A stretch of 64,000 bases of DNA. Source: Pontederia crassipes (Eukaryota; Streptophyta; Magnoliopsida; Commelinales; Pontederiaceae). Location of the stretch: positions 30,269,052 through 30,333,051 of the forward strand of contig CM060183.1 in the NCBI GenBank assembly GCA_030549335.1, given 5' to 3'. Below are positions 24,650-37,648 of this stretch, one piece after another. The notes beneath the pieces were generated by a model that saw only the letters and a program-made list of their open reading frames with translations, was not told where the DNA came from and searched no databases. Within the stretch, counting starts at the first letter, position 1, and each line of letters opens with the position of its first letter. A program made the position numbers and the translations under genes.

Positions 24650-25971
24650 GAGCGCGTCAGCCACTGAGTTTGCCTTACCAGGTTGGTAATTGATGACAAA
24701 CTCGTAATCCTTTAGAAACTCTATCCAACGCCTTTGACGCATATTCAGCTCATTTTATGTAAAAACGTATTTCAAGCTTTTGTGATCTGTATAGACCACA
24801 AATTCTTCTCCATATAAGTTGTGGCGCCAGAGTTTGAGGGCGAACACTACTGCTGCCAACTCGAGGTCATGCGTTGGATAATTGACCTCGTGCTTCTTCA
24901 GCTGCCTAGATGCGTATGCCACTCCTTTTTCATGTTGCATCAATACGCATTCCAATCCCGTACCACTAGCATCACTGTACACCACGTAACCACCGTTGCC
25001 TGATGGTAACGTCAGGATCGGCGCTGAAGTTAGCCGTTCCTTTAACTCTTTGAAGCTTGCCTCGCACTTAGGTGACCAGATGAACTTTTCTCCTTTCCTT
25101 GTAAGTTTAGTCAGTGGCAATGCTATTCTGGAGAAGTCCTTGATAAAACGTCTGTAGTATCCGGCTAAACCGAGAAAACTCCTAATCTCAGAGACATTCT
25201 TCGGTTGAATCTAGTTGGACACTGTCTCTACTTTTGCCGGATCCACTGTAACTCCATCTTTAGAGATGATGTATCCGAGGAACATTATCTGTTCTAGCCA
25301 AAATTCACATTTAGAAAATTTAGCGTACAGCTGCTTCGCTCGCTAGATTTCCAACACTGTCCTTGTATGCTCTCTATGTTGTTCTATGCTCGACGAATAG
25401 ATGAGGATATCGTCAACGAAGACAATTACGAATTTATCTAGGTGTTCGTGGAAAATTCGATTCATGAGGTCCATGAATGCGCCGGGGCATTCGTCAACCC
25501 AAACGACATCACCATGAACTCATAATGTCTGTATCTTGATCGAAAAGCCATCTTTGAGATGTCTTCTTCTGCCACCCTTAACTGATGGTATCCACTCCTC
25601 AGATCGATCTTTGAGAACACCCTTGCCTTGGACAACTGATCAAATAGGTCGTCGATGCGAGGTAGTGGGTACTTGTTCTTTATTGTGACTTTGTTCAACA
25701 TTCTGTAATCGATACAAAGTCTCAATGATCCATCCTTCTTCTTGACAAAAAGGACGGGTGCATTCCACGATGAGACACTGGGCCTGATGAAACCTTTGTC
25801 ATATAGCTCTTGAATTTGATCCTTCAGTTCCTTCATCTCTGCTGGAGTCATGCGGTATGGGGCTTTAGAGATTGGTGCAGTTTCGGGTGTCACCTCGATA
25901 CGAAAGTCTATCTCCCTTCTGGGCGGTAGATCGCTAACATCCTCAGGGAAAACATCAGAAAATTCTCTCAC
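24650..25971 (-). pseudogene. Reverse transcriptase and RNase H of element 2
   Basis: RT blocks include [55 protein letters not shown] and an intact FVDDILIYS (about 25400-25420). A frameshift near 25465 and at least two stops (about 25345 and 25215) interrupt the frame. RNase H follows at 25120-24755 with [32 protein letters not shown] and [11 protein letters not shown], then [16 protein letters not shown] (about 24650-24700). Confidence 0.9.
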
Positions 25972-25999
25972 AGCTTCTATGTCCTGAGGAGTCTTCCTT

Positions 26000-26560
26000 G
26001 GTTCCTCTGTCTTAGTTATACTAGCCAGGTAACCTCTACATCCTTTTTGTAATAGTTTCTATGTCTTCATAACGGATACTATGATTTTTGGTTCCTTTTG
26101 TGCAATTCCCCTGACTATAACTTTATTTTTACTCTGTGTGCCTATGATTACTTTTTTTTTGTTTGCACAGAATGAAAGCATCATGTGAGGTTAACCAATC
26201 AATGCCCAAAATTATATCATAATCTCTCATGGGAATAATGATGAGATTGGCAGGATGGTTCCTTTTCTCTATCTCTATAGGTACATTGGGGAGATGCTTT
26301 ATGGTGATGAGGGTGCCTTGTGGGGTCAATATATTCATCTTCTGCTCTAAGTTACTGCTCTTAACCCTAATGTTTTGGCACACTTTTCTGATATAAAGGA
26401 ATGTGAGGCACCGGAATCGAATAACACTTTGGTAGGTAAATCAGCTATGAATAGCGTACCTCGAATGACGTCAGCGTCATTCTGGGAGCGTCCTCTTCTA
26501 GATTAAAGAGTCTTCCCTGTACCAATTGTTGTTGTCCATGCCTCGGACAACTTGCTGCCA
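26000..26560 (-). pseudogene. Protease region of element 2
   Basis: Downstream of the gag zinc knuckle the frame reads into a degraded protease. The usual DSGAS motif is seen only as the FDSGAS-like stretch at about 26400-26430; the flap-side NLIIIPMRDYDIILGIDWL (about 26200-26250) is clear. A frameshift near 26380 breaks it. Confidence 0.7.
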
Positions 26561-27634
26561 TATGACCCATTCCACCGCAGTAGTAACAGGCTCCAGACTT
26601 CATTCGGCATTTCCCAGCATGGGTCCTGTCACACGTGTTGCATAAAACTCGCTCTCCTTGTGCGGGTAGTCCCTGAGGGGCTCTTTGAGGTTGTTGTCGC
26701 TGCTGTTGTGCTGGGCATCTTTGCCCCTGCTGAGGGGATCGCTGCTACTGTTATTGTGGCTGCTGTCGCGCTGAGAGAGGAGCTTGTTGTGGAGGACGGT
26801 AAAATTGTTGTTGTTGTGGAGGACGGTAGTTCTGTTGAGGGGCAGAATACGAGTGGTACCGGTTAGCCCATCGTTGGTGTTGCCGGTTGTTCCCTCGGAA
26901 TTGCTGTTGATGCTGGGAGTTCTGCCCTACATTCTGCTGGGCCCTCCTCTCTCTCATGAGGTCTTCCCGGTCTCTTTCGGACAGAGTTGCCAGGCTGATT
27001 GCTTCGTCCAAGGTTTTACAATTTCCTGACCTGATCTGGGATCTCAGTGAGGGTCTTAGTCCGTCCACAAAACGTTTCACCAGTTCCTCATCATCCAAAG
27101 TCGATTTGGAGTATTTCTTCAACCGGATGAACTTGGTTACATATTGGTCTACGGTCATGGCCCCTTGCTCTAAGTGCAAAAACTCTTTCTGTTTCAAATC
27201 TCTCTGGTGGGACGGAAAGTAACGCGTCTCAAATGCTTTGCGGAAGTCTCCCCATTCTATGGTTCTAACTCCCGAAAAATTGGTGGCTTTCTTTGCTTTC
27301 CACCATTCCTTGGCGTCCCTCTGGAAAGTATCACCGGCGAATAGGACTTTCTTGTGTTCAGGGACGTCGAGGATGTCAAACTTCTCCTCTAAAGTCTCGA
27401 TCTACTGCTCAGTAATGTCGATTCCTCCCTCCCCATTAAACGTCGGAGGCTTCGACCTCCAAAACTCTTGTAGGGTACAAGGGATGGGGCTCGGCGTCCC
27501 TGTTGTGGTGGTGAATTGGGCCTAGGTGGGGTAGGCGGAGGAGGATTCGATGGAGGTGGAGGAATAAAATGGTCCTCCTCCTCGTTATACACTTCGTACT
27601 CGCTGGACGCTGATCCTCTTCTCTGATCGATCAT
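26540..27634 (-). pseudogene. Gag of element 2, frameshifted
   Basis: It starts MIDQRRGSASSEYEVYNEEE with a Pro-rich stretch. A frame break follows (about 27400). The capsid-like part includes VLFAGDTFQRDAKEWWKAKK, WGDFRKAFETRYFPSHQR and MTVDQYVTKFIRLKKYSKS, then FVDGLRPSLRSQI. A Gln-rich linker and a CYYCGGMGHMAASC zinc knuckle (about 26545-26595) close it. Confidence 0.88.
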
Positions 27635-27816
27635 CTATAATAAGATCATGGCAATGTTTGAGAAGGGTGTATAACCAAGGATCTTTAATAGAAATTTTAG
27701 ATATAAATTGGAGACCATGTTTTGCAAAAACCAAGTATTCATTTTTCATTAAACTCTTAAAAGGTAAACATATGTCTGAGGCTCACTAAGGCGTTCACAT
27801 CGTGATACATCCAACA

Positions 27817-28221
27817 CTAGTCACTACGTCTAGAACGATAAGAGCACTCATCATCAGTGTGTCCCATGTAGCATAGATCACAGCACTCCTCTGGATCGGT
27901 CTGACTGATAGGGCTCGCGTCTCTGAACTGTAGCTCCCGTGGTGGTGTAGGGGCTTCTTCTTCGTCATCGGAGGATATATAAATTAGATTGTTTATATGT
28001 CTTCCCTCCATCTTCCAGTTTCCCCCTGGGATTACTTCTTTCCATGTCCTAATGGGTGGGGAGGATAAATCAGGATCATTACTCTCAACGCTCTCCAAAT
28101 CCGAATCTGAATGCTCTGGTCTTTCTGGAGCAGGCTGTGGAGGGGTTGGGGGATCTAGTGGGCGTCTATAAATCTCAATTATATGACATTCCCTACGTAA
28201 ATTCACGCGACGTGGAGGCAT
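27817..28221 (-). CDS. Extra ORF between primer site and gag of element 2, CCHC-like finger
   Basis: An intact sense frame of 134 codons starts about 195 bases after the primer site and ends before gag. The protein begins MPPRRVNLRREC, has an acidic, Pro-rich middle (PPTPPQPAPERPEHSDSDLE) and ends with CDLCYMGHTDDEC, a CX2CX3HX4C array one residue shorter than the canonical retroviral knuckle. The MPPRR start resembles the gag start of element 1, so it may be a detached gag N-terminus with a duplicated, modified knuckle. Function is unknown. Confidence 0.6.
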   Translation of the reverse strand: MPPRRVNLRRECHIIEIYRRPLDPPTPPQPAPERPEHSDSDLESVESNDPDLSSPPIRTWKEVIPGGNWKMEGRHINNLIYISSDDEEEAPTPPRELQFRDASPISQTDPEECCDLCYMGHTDDECSYRSRRSD

Positions 28222-28416
28222 CTATAACACAATAAACTCAATAGTATAAGTATGATTCTCATAGGAAATACACTTATTACTTACTTGAGGAGTGGAGCTG
28301 CAGATGCTTGAGAAGCTTGCACATGACTTTACTTTGAGCTGTGTAATGATAAGAACGATGAATGCTATGCATGAACCTATACTCTACTATGGTCAATGAG
28401 GGAGCCAAGAACTTAG

Positions 28417-28428
28417 GCTCTGATACCA
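28417..28428 (-). other. Primer-binding site of element 2 (initiator Met tRNA)
   Basis: On the minus strand TGGTATCAGAGC is a perfect match to the primer site for plant initiator Met tRNA, four bases inside the 5' LTR. This fixes the element's orientation. Confidence 0.92.
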
Positions 28429-28431
28429 AAC

Positions 28432-30367
28432 TGTAACGCCCCCAAAATCGCACATCCTGCCACGTAGGCGGTCGGCTTGACTCCAGGGGCGCTACACTAT
28501 CTACTGCTCTACTGACCTTGACCATTCAATAAAACGGCTTACGTGGCACTAATAAAATAATAATAAACCTAATAGAAAACCTTAATTGCGGAAGAAGGAT
28601 CAAAATACCATGAAGAACCTTAATGCGGAAATCCATAGTGTCTCATATTATATAAAAATATGCGGAAGTTCATGATGTCTTGTAATATAGAAAATGTGCG
28701 GAAGAAAAACGTGATGTCTCTGAACGATAAAGATAAGTAAACAGATATGAAATAAAGAAGCTCGGAGCGAAATATTAGTCATGTGCAGCATTCTCCAAGC
28801 TCTACGTCCTCTATCACCCCATCAGTTGACATTCTCACCTGCAAAATCCCAATGCAGGGGAATAGAATACCCATGAGCGAGATCGCCCAGTACCATAGCA
28901 ATAGACGTGAAATAAGGATTAGTGATGATAAGAAAATCAATGTATGAATCTTTAATCATATCAATACTCTGTTCTCTGCTTTATATTACTCTGCTTTATT
29001 TTACAGTACTTTGCTTTACATTACTCTGATGTACTATACAGTACTTTGCTTTACATTACTCTGATGTACATTGCTTTACTTTACATTTCCTTGCTTTTCA
29101 ATACTCTGCTTTGCTTTACTTTACATTACTCTGTTGTGAGTTGTACTACGTCTTTTACATTACTAAATTATCCTTAGAGTTGGTTGTCCTATGCGAGCTC
29201 GACTTTATTATGTTGGGATGTCAGAGGTGCCTCTCCGATTCACTGATGCCAGTAAGCTCGTAAACGGGAAAGAGGGTGGGTGTTACAGCCTTACCCCAGT
29301 TCGGAAGGTAGGGTGAAGAATTCCTACAATCCAGGAACAGTGGTCGGTTACAAGATCTTGTAGGTTCACTGTCTCCTCAGCTAGCTACCTGTCCCTCTGG
29401 CATAATACTTTAATCTTTAAAGGAAGAGGTGTGACCATAGCATCACCCTTCAATTCGAGATATCGGTGGGAGAACACCTAAAATCTCAGGAATAGTGGGC
29501 ATCTAAGCCAGTGGCTTCGCTGTCCCCTCAGCTAACTATCTATCCCCCCATTGCTTTAACTCTTAACTTTGCTTTAACTTTAGGGGCGGCACATAGCAAT
29601 CCCGCTTCTTTGTCTTTACTTTAATCATCTTTAGTTACTATGAAATCTATGGTTTGGGGTCCATTGGAAATCTATATTTGTACAATAAGACTCAGACAGT
29701 GTAGGTGAACTGGTCAGAGTCATAATTAAGATTAGGAGTGGATCGGTCCGATTAAGTTTTGATTATTGGGTCTCTGTCGGACCGGTCGATGGATAAGGAA
29801 GAATCCACATGTATAATTACATAGACCGGTCGACCGTTTAATTAAATCGGTTGATCGGTCTTTGCGGTAAAACAGAGCTCCCGAATTTCTCCATGAATTT
29901 CGGCAGCCGTCCAGCCGTCGATTGACGCCGACATCAATATATAAAAATAGAAAATAACTTGAGGATTATAATGAATTAACTATACGCATCAACAGATCCT
30001 TAATTCTTCGTCTATGGGATTAAAACGCTAAGGGTACCTTTTTCGTCGAAAATCGGGTTCGTCGGATCACCGCTCGTCGTCCGTCGATCGCCGAACGTTC
30101 GCCGTTGCCTGAAAGGATTTGCCTCTGTCCTGCCGCTTGCGTACGTCGGTCGCCGAACGAGAGGGAGAAGAAAAAGACAAGAAGAAAGAAAGAGAGAGAG
30201 AGAACGAGAGAGTGAGAGAGAGAATGAGAGAGTGGGGGAGAGGGTGGCCCCCTCCCCCCACTTTTATACTCCCCTGGCCGACCTTTGGTCGGCTGGGGGA
30301 GATGAAACGAATGGTCATTTGACCGTTCGTTTCATCTTCTTTTTTTTCATGTATACGAGGCGTCACA
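28432..30367 (-). repeat. 5' LTR of element 2
   Basis: It pairs with 21081-23031; sense ends are TGTGACGCC and GGCGTTACA. The TATA box (about 30261-30268, minus strand) and double palindrome are preserved. Internal repeated words such as TTACATTACTCTG and GACCGGTCGACC are shared with the other LTR. Confidence 0.93.
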
Positions 30368-30500
30368 ACCATCGCATGGGTTGCCGGCGGCGGCCTGCAC
30401 GTATGCGCAGGGGCCTTACAGGACCATTGCATCCGTTCAGGGAGCCGCCAGCAACCGTTGGGGTTGCCGGCAGCGTCCTGCGCATGCAGGCCTTACCAAA
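30368..30500. repeat. GC-rich imperfect tandem repeat, right part
   Basis: The words GCGCAGGGGCCTTACAGGACC and GGGTTGCCGGC continue the repeat seen at 20650-21080, showing that retrotransposon 2 inserted within it. Confidence 0.75.
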
Positions 30501-31210
30501 ATGCCTCTGCCAACGAGAGAAATAAGAAAACAAAAAGAAATGCAGAAAAACGAACGGAAAAATGTAGGGAAAGTGGAAAATGATGCACCTGATGAATGTT
30601 CGACGATGTTGAATGCCAATGAGTGGAATAGGAGCGAAAATCCTTCGAATCGAGAGCTTTCTTTGAGGTTGAGGGGTTTTTTTTACAAGAATCGTGTGCA
30701 GGCAAAAAATAGGGGGGAAGAAGAGGGAAGTTTTTGGAGGGAAGTGGGAAAAATCTTGGAAATGAAATACTAATATAAAATAGGACGCATAACCAACATC
30801 TCTTACTTTGTATCAAACTGGAAAAGAGGCTACCATGCTTTGAGAGGTTGTGTGTTCAATTCTCCATATTGAAGTTTTTGGTTTCTGATATATATTATTA
30901 TGCATAAAATATATTTATGTAATTAAATAATATTTATAAAATGTTTTTTATTACTAAGTATAAAATTATTTTAAAATTATACTATGTTTTTAGAAGTTTG
31001 TCGATTTATTATATCATTAATGAATACTTATAAAATATTTTTTGCAAAATGTAACTTTTAATATTTACTTATAAAAAAATGTGAATTATCTTAGTTTCAT
31101 TAGTTTATTGTATAACTAATTAATTAGTTGTCACAATTCCATGCGATATTTATCATGTATACTCAATTGTTTTTATCATGATCATATATATAGGGTAAAA
31201 TGCACATGTG
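30501..31210. other. AT-rich spacer
   Basis: No supported gene. A tRNA-like pair of boxes (about 30811-30821 and 30852-30862) is noted but too weak to call. The remainder is AT-rich. Confidence 0.45.
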
Positions 31211-31219
31211 TCGTAGGTG

Positions 31220-32222
31220 TTTCGACGTATGGATGCAGAGCAGATCTTCACATTCACTAAGAGATCCATGGCCAATGATGTTATCAATGAATACCCACAC
31301 ATCGTTCGTCTTGTTCCCTCGCAATGTTCATCGTGTTCGAGTGTGATACATCCAAGGTAGTCAAGATCGGGATCTTACATAAGATCGAAAGGGGTCCGTA
31401 AGATCGAAGATCGTGAGATCGGATCGAGGATCGTAAGATCTTACCTATATATTAAAATATTAATTTAATATATAAAGTTATATTAAAAATAGCTTTTAAT
31501 AAATCTATAATTATTTATTATAGATAATATTAAATTAACTATTATCCCATTAAGATTTCCCTACACATGTATACATATATTACTTATCTAATAATAATTT
31601 AATATGAATTGACAAAAAAATGATAACAATATGATTAATATGAAGTAAAATTATATCAAATAGATTTTAATATATATTGATATTACATTTATTTTGTTAA
31701 AATCTAACTTTAAAATTTTAGTTATAACCAATCATCAACTTATTCTTAATTTTATTTCTCCAAAAATCATGTTGCACTTAGTCAAAATTTAAAAAAATTG
31801 CAAAAAAAAGGGAACAATATTAGTAGGATCGGTAGGATCTTACGATCCTATGATCTAGATCTTACGATCCTACCGATCTTATAAAAATGATCTCAAACAT
31901 GAGATCGAGATCGTGTACCACAAGTAAGATCGTAAGATCGTGCGATCTTACGATCAAGATCGGATCTTGACAACTATGGATACATCCACCACATACAACT
32001 CTCATACCACGATCTCCTCCCCAACATAGGGCTCCTTGGATGTCTGAAGGGCGGTCACTGAACGGTAGTTCTCCAGACAGTGCTCATTGCCAACGACCCG
32101 GAAGCTCAGGATGTGTCACTTATCGTCGAGACTCTTGAGGCACTCGGTGATATCACGGGGAGGCCTTAGTCTCCACATCGCTATCACTGTCGATCACTAG
32201 TTGGGTCCCACCACGTGCTCGT
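31220..32222 (-). pseudogene. PYR/PYL-type ABA receptor pseudogene
   Basis: Minus-strand translation in shifting frames gives pieces of the START-like ABA receptor fold in the right order: EHVVGPN (about 32203-32222), ITECLKSLDDK, stop, HILSFRVVG (about 32095-32150), NYRSVTALQ (about 32050-32075), ELYVVDV (about 31985-32005), and, beyond the MITE, GNKTNDVWVFIDNII (about 31273-31317). These match PYL consensus motifs (TERLEILDD, LSFRVVGG, NYRSVTTLH, VVDVPEGNT, VFVDTIV). The segment between the HVGP region and the gate loop is missing. Stops, frameshifts and a 624-base transposon insertion show it is dead. A functional PYL copy elsewhere in the genome is expected. Confidence 0.75.
31355..31978. 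mobile_element. Mutator-like MITE inside the PYL pseudogene
   Basis: The inserted block is flanked by GATACATCCA on both sides (31345-31354 and 31979-31988), an 8-10 bp direct repeat. Inverted ends share GTCAAGATC, and both subterminal zones are full of GATCTTACGATC-type words in both orientations. The centre is AT-rich. A 9-10 bp duplication fits Mutator-like elements; a hAT origin (8 bp) is less likely but possible. No coding potential. Confidence 0.8.
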
Positions 32223-32229
32223 GGATCCA

Positions 32230-33049
32230 CGCCATCGACTTCATCAATCTCAAAAGATTCACCGGGGCATAGAGATTGGCTTTGCGCTTCATTGGACTAG
32301 CTGAGTTCTTCCTTGTCGTCTTCAGTGCGGATGGTGTGGTCGTCGAATCCACGCTTCGATTCAATGGTGTGCGTCATCGTCATCTTCATAGTCGTGTGGA
32401 TCGTCGAGCTAAAGGCATTACTACCAGCTACTAGGGATTTAAGATCGATTTGCCATTTTCTTGCATAATCGTGGATGTCCGGTCGAATAGCAAAACTGTC
32501 CTCTGCATCCATGCATGAGATGCCTACAACATTGGCGGTTACCCATATATACATATACATAAATGAGATTGGCCATGTTTTACATTCTTTTAGTTTTCAT
32601 TTGTCATTTATATTACCATAATTGTTTTACCTAATTGTAAATTCACTTGTCAACCTAATGAAAGTCCTATTAAATGTATAAATAAAAATGATAATTAAAA
32701 TAATAATATATTAAAATAGTAGAAAGAAAAATATATAAATTTATGTTTCTAACAATCTTATAGGCATCCATTGATTAACATATACAAACACATATATAAA
32801 TAATTTCAATATGACATTATACACAAATATACATAAATTTATACAGCTAAATTTTCTATTATAGTTTTAACATTAACCTTAAAAATCTTAAGAGTTATTT
32901 CAATTATTAAATAAGAAAATAAAATCATTTCACTTTTGATGATCAATTATTGATTCCAAAATGTTTTTGTACAAACGTCTAGCTATTATAAGCAAAAGAA
33001 ATAACTAAAGTAGATAGTGTAAATGTTTGTCAAAAAATTATCGCAAGTC
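32230..33049. other. AT-rich spacer, possibly with more PYL-derived sequence
   Basis: The GC-richer part up to about 32560 may be the upstream continuation of the pseudogene, but no PYL motif is clear. The rest is AT-rich with no gene. Confidence 0.4.
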
Positions 33050-33689
33050 AGTAGTAAATTTGTAATTATTAACGATAAAACTTGAGACAGATTAGTGTAA
33101 TAGTTTAGGGATAGATTAGTTACAGATTAGAGACATATTAGTGTTAGGGACAAATTAGTTACAGATTTATTATAATATACCAACTGATATTAATGGTCAT
33201 GTCTCAAATATATAGTAAATTTGTAATTATTAGCAACACAATTTTAGACAAAGAAGAGACATATTAGTGTCCGAGTTTAGGGATAGATTAGTTACAATAT
33301 ACTTACTAATATTAAGGACCGTAATTTCTGTAGTTAATGTGATCACTAATTTATCACTATATGGTCGGTTAGATTTCTACAAATGGTGCACTAAATGTGT
33401 CCCAAATATGTAGTAAATGTGTAACTGTTGGCGACATCGTTGAGACAAATTAGAGACATATTCGTGTCGTTATTTAGGGACATATTGGTTATAGATTGGC
33501 TACAATATGTCAACTATTTTTATAGTTAATGTGGACACAATTGTGTCACTATATCGTCAGTTAAGTTTGTGGAGATGATGTACTAAACGTGTTCCAAATC
33601 TATCACTAATTTGTCTCTAATTGTGACAATATTACTACGAAATATTGAGTCATTAAAATCGATAGCTAATAACTCAAATTATTGTAGTG
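33050..33689. mobile_element. Right end of a second CACTA-like family, left end not found
   Basis: The block ends ATTATTGTAGTG (inverse CACTACAATAAT) and is rich in recurring subterminal-type words such as GAGACATATTAGTG, AGGGACAAATTAGTTACAGATT and TAGTAAATTTGTAATTATTAG. This is how CACTA elements look near their ends. A matching left CACTA terminus is not visible, so it may be truncated. Confidence 0.5.
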
Positions 33690-34824
33690 AATTTATCAGC
33701 TTGGAAGACCGAGCTTAGAGAGGCGTACTAGTTTCTGTTGAAAAGACCCGGCGATGTATATATTTATAAGAAATAGGAATGCCCAGGTGCAGCTTGCCTT
33801 TTAAGCCAGTACTGCAGTGCATAGCACATGACACCACTCATGAGAAGTGATGGAATGCATTCTCTAGCTATACCTTTTGTACATGTTAGCAAGCCATGCA
33901 TGCATTGCATCCATCCATATATGTCCTGATCGAGCAGGTATAGGGACTTCAATTTAATTAATTGCCAATCCTAATTCTTATTTATTTCCCCTTCAGAATC
34001 CTTCTACTTCCCCTTTCGGTGCCTTCGCTGCACGCTCTTCAATTATTCCTATCAAAGCTCATGCATGCATGCATGACTCCCAGTGAAGGGCGAGCAAAGC
34101 ATGTAAAGAACAGATAAAAGATTCACAAAATTATGGAGAATGATTCCAATTATTTAAAGAGGTCATATATTCATTTTTATGAAGTTTATATAAGCAGTCC
34201 TTTTATGTATCCCAAAAAAAGTGGTACATAAAAGATCAAATCAGTTTTACATATAATACACTAATTGATGGCAGGATTTTTTTTCTCTCTGTCACCCTAG
34301 TATGCGAGAAGTGGCGTTGATCGTCTAATCCACGACATTTGCGCTGATCGACCTCTTTGATTGTAGAATATTTTAACTAGAATCGAAAAGTAGGAGAACT
34401 TGAGCTAGATTATGATTCAAGGCATTATGGGCATTATGAATAATACATGTATGATCGTGTCTCTCAAAATCAATAATCACAAAACCTCAGTCATACAATA
34501 TGATAAAACAAAAAGGCTTGTTACCTTGGCATTAATCAAAGCTAATATTACTTTTATGATCGATCAAAGCAAGGTGGTTTTAATTACTGAGGGAGAAAAA
34601 GGAGAGTGGAATATATAGTACGAGAAAAGGCAAAAGAACTAGAGAAGCCGGGAAAAGTAAAAGAAAGAAGGCAGATGGGAGACACTGCATTTGCATGTGA
34701 TGGAGGTGCATTTGGTTTGGCGACAAAGCAAGAAGGAAAGGGGGGGCATGCATGCATGCATAAGAACACTGCACATGGGAAGGCATAATTCAAATCTATT
34801 ACAACTAGCTCTAGCATCAATGCA

Positions 34825-34913
<89 letters not shown>

Positions 34914-35433
34914 TCGTTCACATAATTTACCTTTTCTCACAGCTCACGGCCCATACTCCTATTCATGAAACTGCCACCACACATACGATCGATCCATTCT
35001 GACAGAGCGAAAAGATCAATCATTGGCCAAAACCCGATCGAGTTCTAAATGCTTTTGCCTCTTAATTCTCATAGATGATAGATCACATGTACAAACATCT
35101 GTTCATTTGCTTCGTGCATGGTTGGACGGAACAGTGAGTGCATGCATGAGCACCTAAACGCGTTAATTTAAGACTTGAGCATCCATCTTGCGTTTTTGGC
35201 TTGGAGCTGACCCTTGACTTGGCTTGTTCCACCACCTGCATGATAACATCGTCGTCCTATTTGAGAAGACGATGAATCGATCGTAACGTGTGATTGTATA
35301 TATGTAGGGCAATGAATTCACGTCTTCGCAAGTCGTACACAAACAGTGACGTTTGTTAATATTGTCATTTCCTTTTTTTCCGGTTACGCGTTTACTAATG
35401 TTATTTGCATTAAGTATATTTCATTTTACTCTA

Positions 35434-35434
<1 letters not shown>
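33690..35434. other. Intergenic DNA
   Basis: No gene supported. It contains a CT microsatellite at 34827-34910 and several ATGCATGC-type repeats. Confidence 0.5.
34827..34910. repeat. (CT)n microsatellite
   Basis: About 84 bases of uninterrupted CT. Confidence 0.96.

Positions 35435-35501
<67 letters not shown>
35435..35501. repeat. (TA)n microsatellite
   Basis: About 67 bases of TA dinucleotides, directly abutting the left end of a foldback MITE, which apparently inserted in or beside it. Confidence 0.96.
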
Positions 35502-35505
<4 letters not shown>

Positions 35506-36003
35506 CCCAAACTTATCCAAATTTGACACTTAAGTCTTTTTTATTAAATTTTAACTAAATTTTGTTAAATTTAATTATAAAATGTCCTTTTTATTCTTAC
35601 GTTCATATTACAATAAAAAAAAATTTTAAAAATCAATATAAGTAAAAGTACTAATTGAATAATATTTTTATACAACATTATATTTATGTCGATGTTTTTT
35701 TTAATTTTTTTAATATTTTTTCATGTTAAAAATAACGGGTAAAAATGATATTTTACACTTATTAGAAAAAAGAAATTTAACAAGCTTTGGATCTAAATAT
35801 CGACATAAATATAATATTGCATAAAAAAATATTATTATCAATTGGTACTTTTTACTTACATTGATTCTTTTATTTTTAAAGTATTTTTATTGTAATATGA
35901 ACGTAAGGATAAAAAAGGACATTTCATAATTAAATTTAATAAAATTTAATTAAAATTTAATAGAATGATCTAAGTGTTAAATTTGAATAAGTTTAAGGAC
36001 TAA
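35502..36003. mobile_element. Foldback MITE with arms of about 200 bases
   Basis: The left arm (TAGTCCCCAAACTTATCC..., 35501 onward) is repeated in inverse orientation at the right (GAATAAGTTTAAGGACTAAA, to 36003). Pairing extends, with mismatches, through the TTTAATTATAAAATGTCC and TACGTTCATATTACAATAAA blocks and their inverses for about 200 bases per side. The transcript would form a long hairpin. The target duplication is hidden by the TA tract. Superfamily undetermined. Confidence 0.85.

Positions 36004-37648
<1,645 letters not shown>

Larger units (their letters stand above)
21081..30367 (-). mobile_element. Ty3/gypsy LTR retrotransposon 2 (Tekay/Del-like chromovirus)
   Basis: LTRs at 28432-30367 (5') and 21081-23031 (3') enclose minus-strand coding domains in the order extra ORF, gag, protease, reverse transcriptase, RNase H, integrase, chromodomain-like tail. 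The primer site pairs with initiator Met tRNA. Flanking 5-mers ACCAC (21076-21080) and ACCAT (30368-30372) agree at four of five positions. The element landed in a GC-rich tandem repeat that resumes on the far side. A few stops and frameshifts interrupt the frames, so it is probably not autonomous today, though far better preserved than element 1. It is related to element 1 but a separate family. Confidence 0.95.

Noticed and set aside
30811..30862. tRNA-like A and B boxes (TATCAAACTGG and GTTCAATTCTC)
   Set aside because: Spacing is plausible, but no cloverleaf, tail or flanking duplication is evident; probably chance or a decayed SINE.
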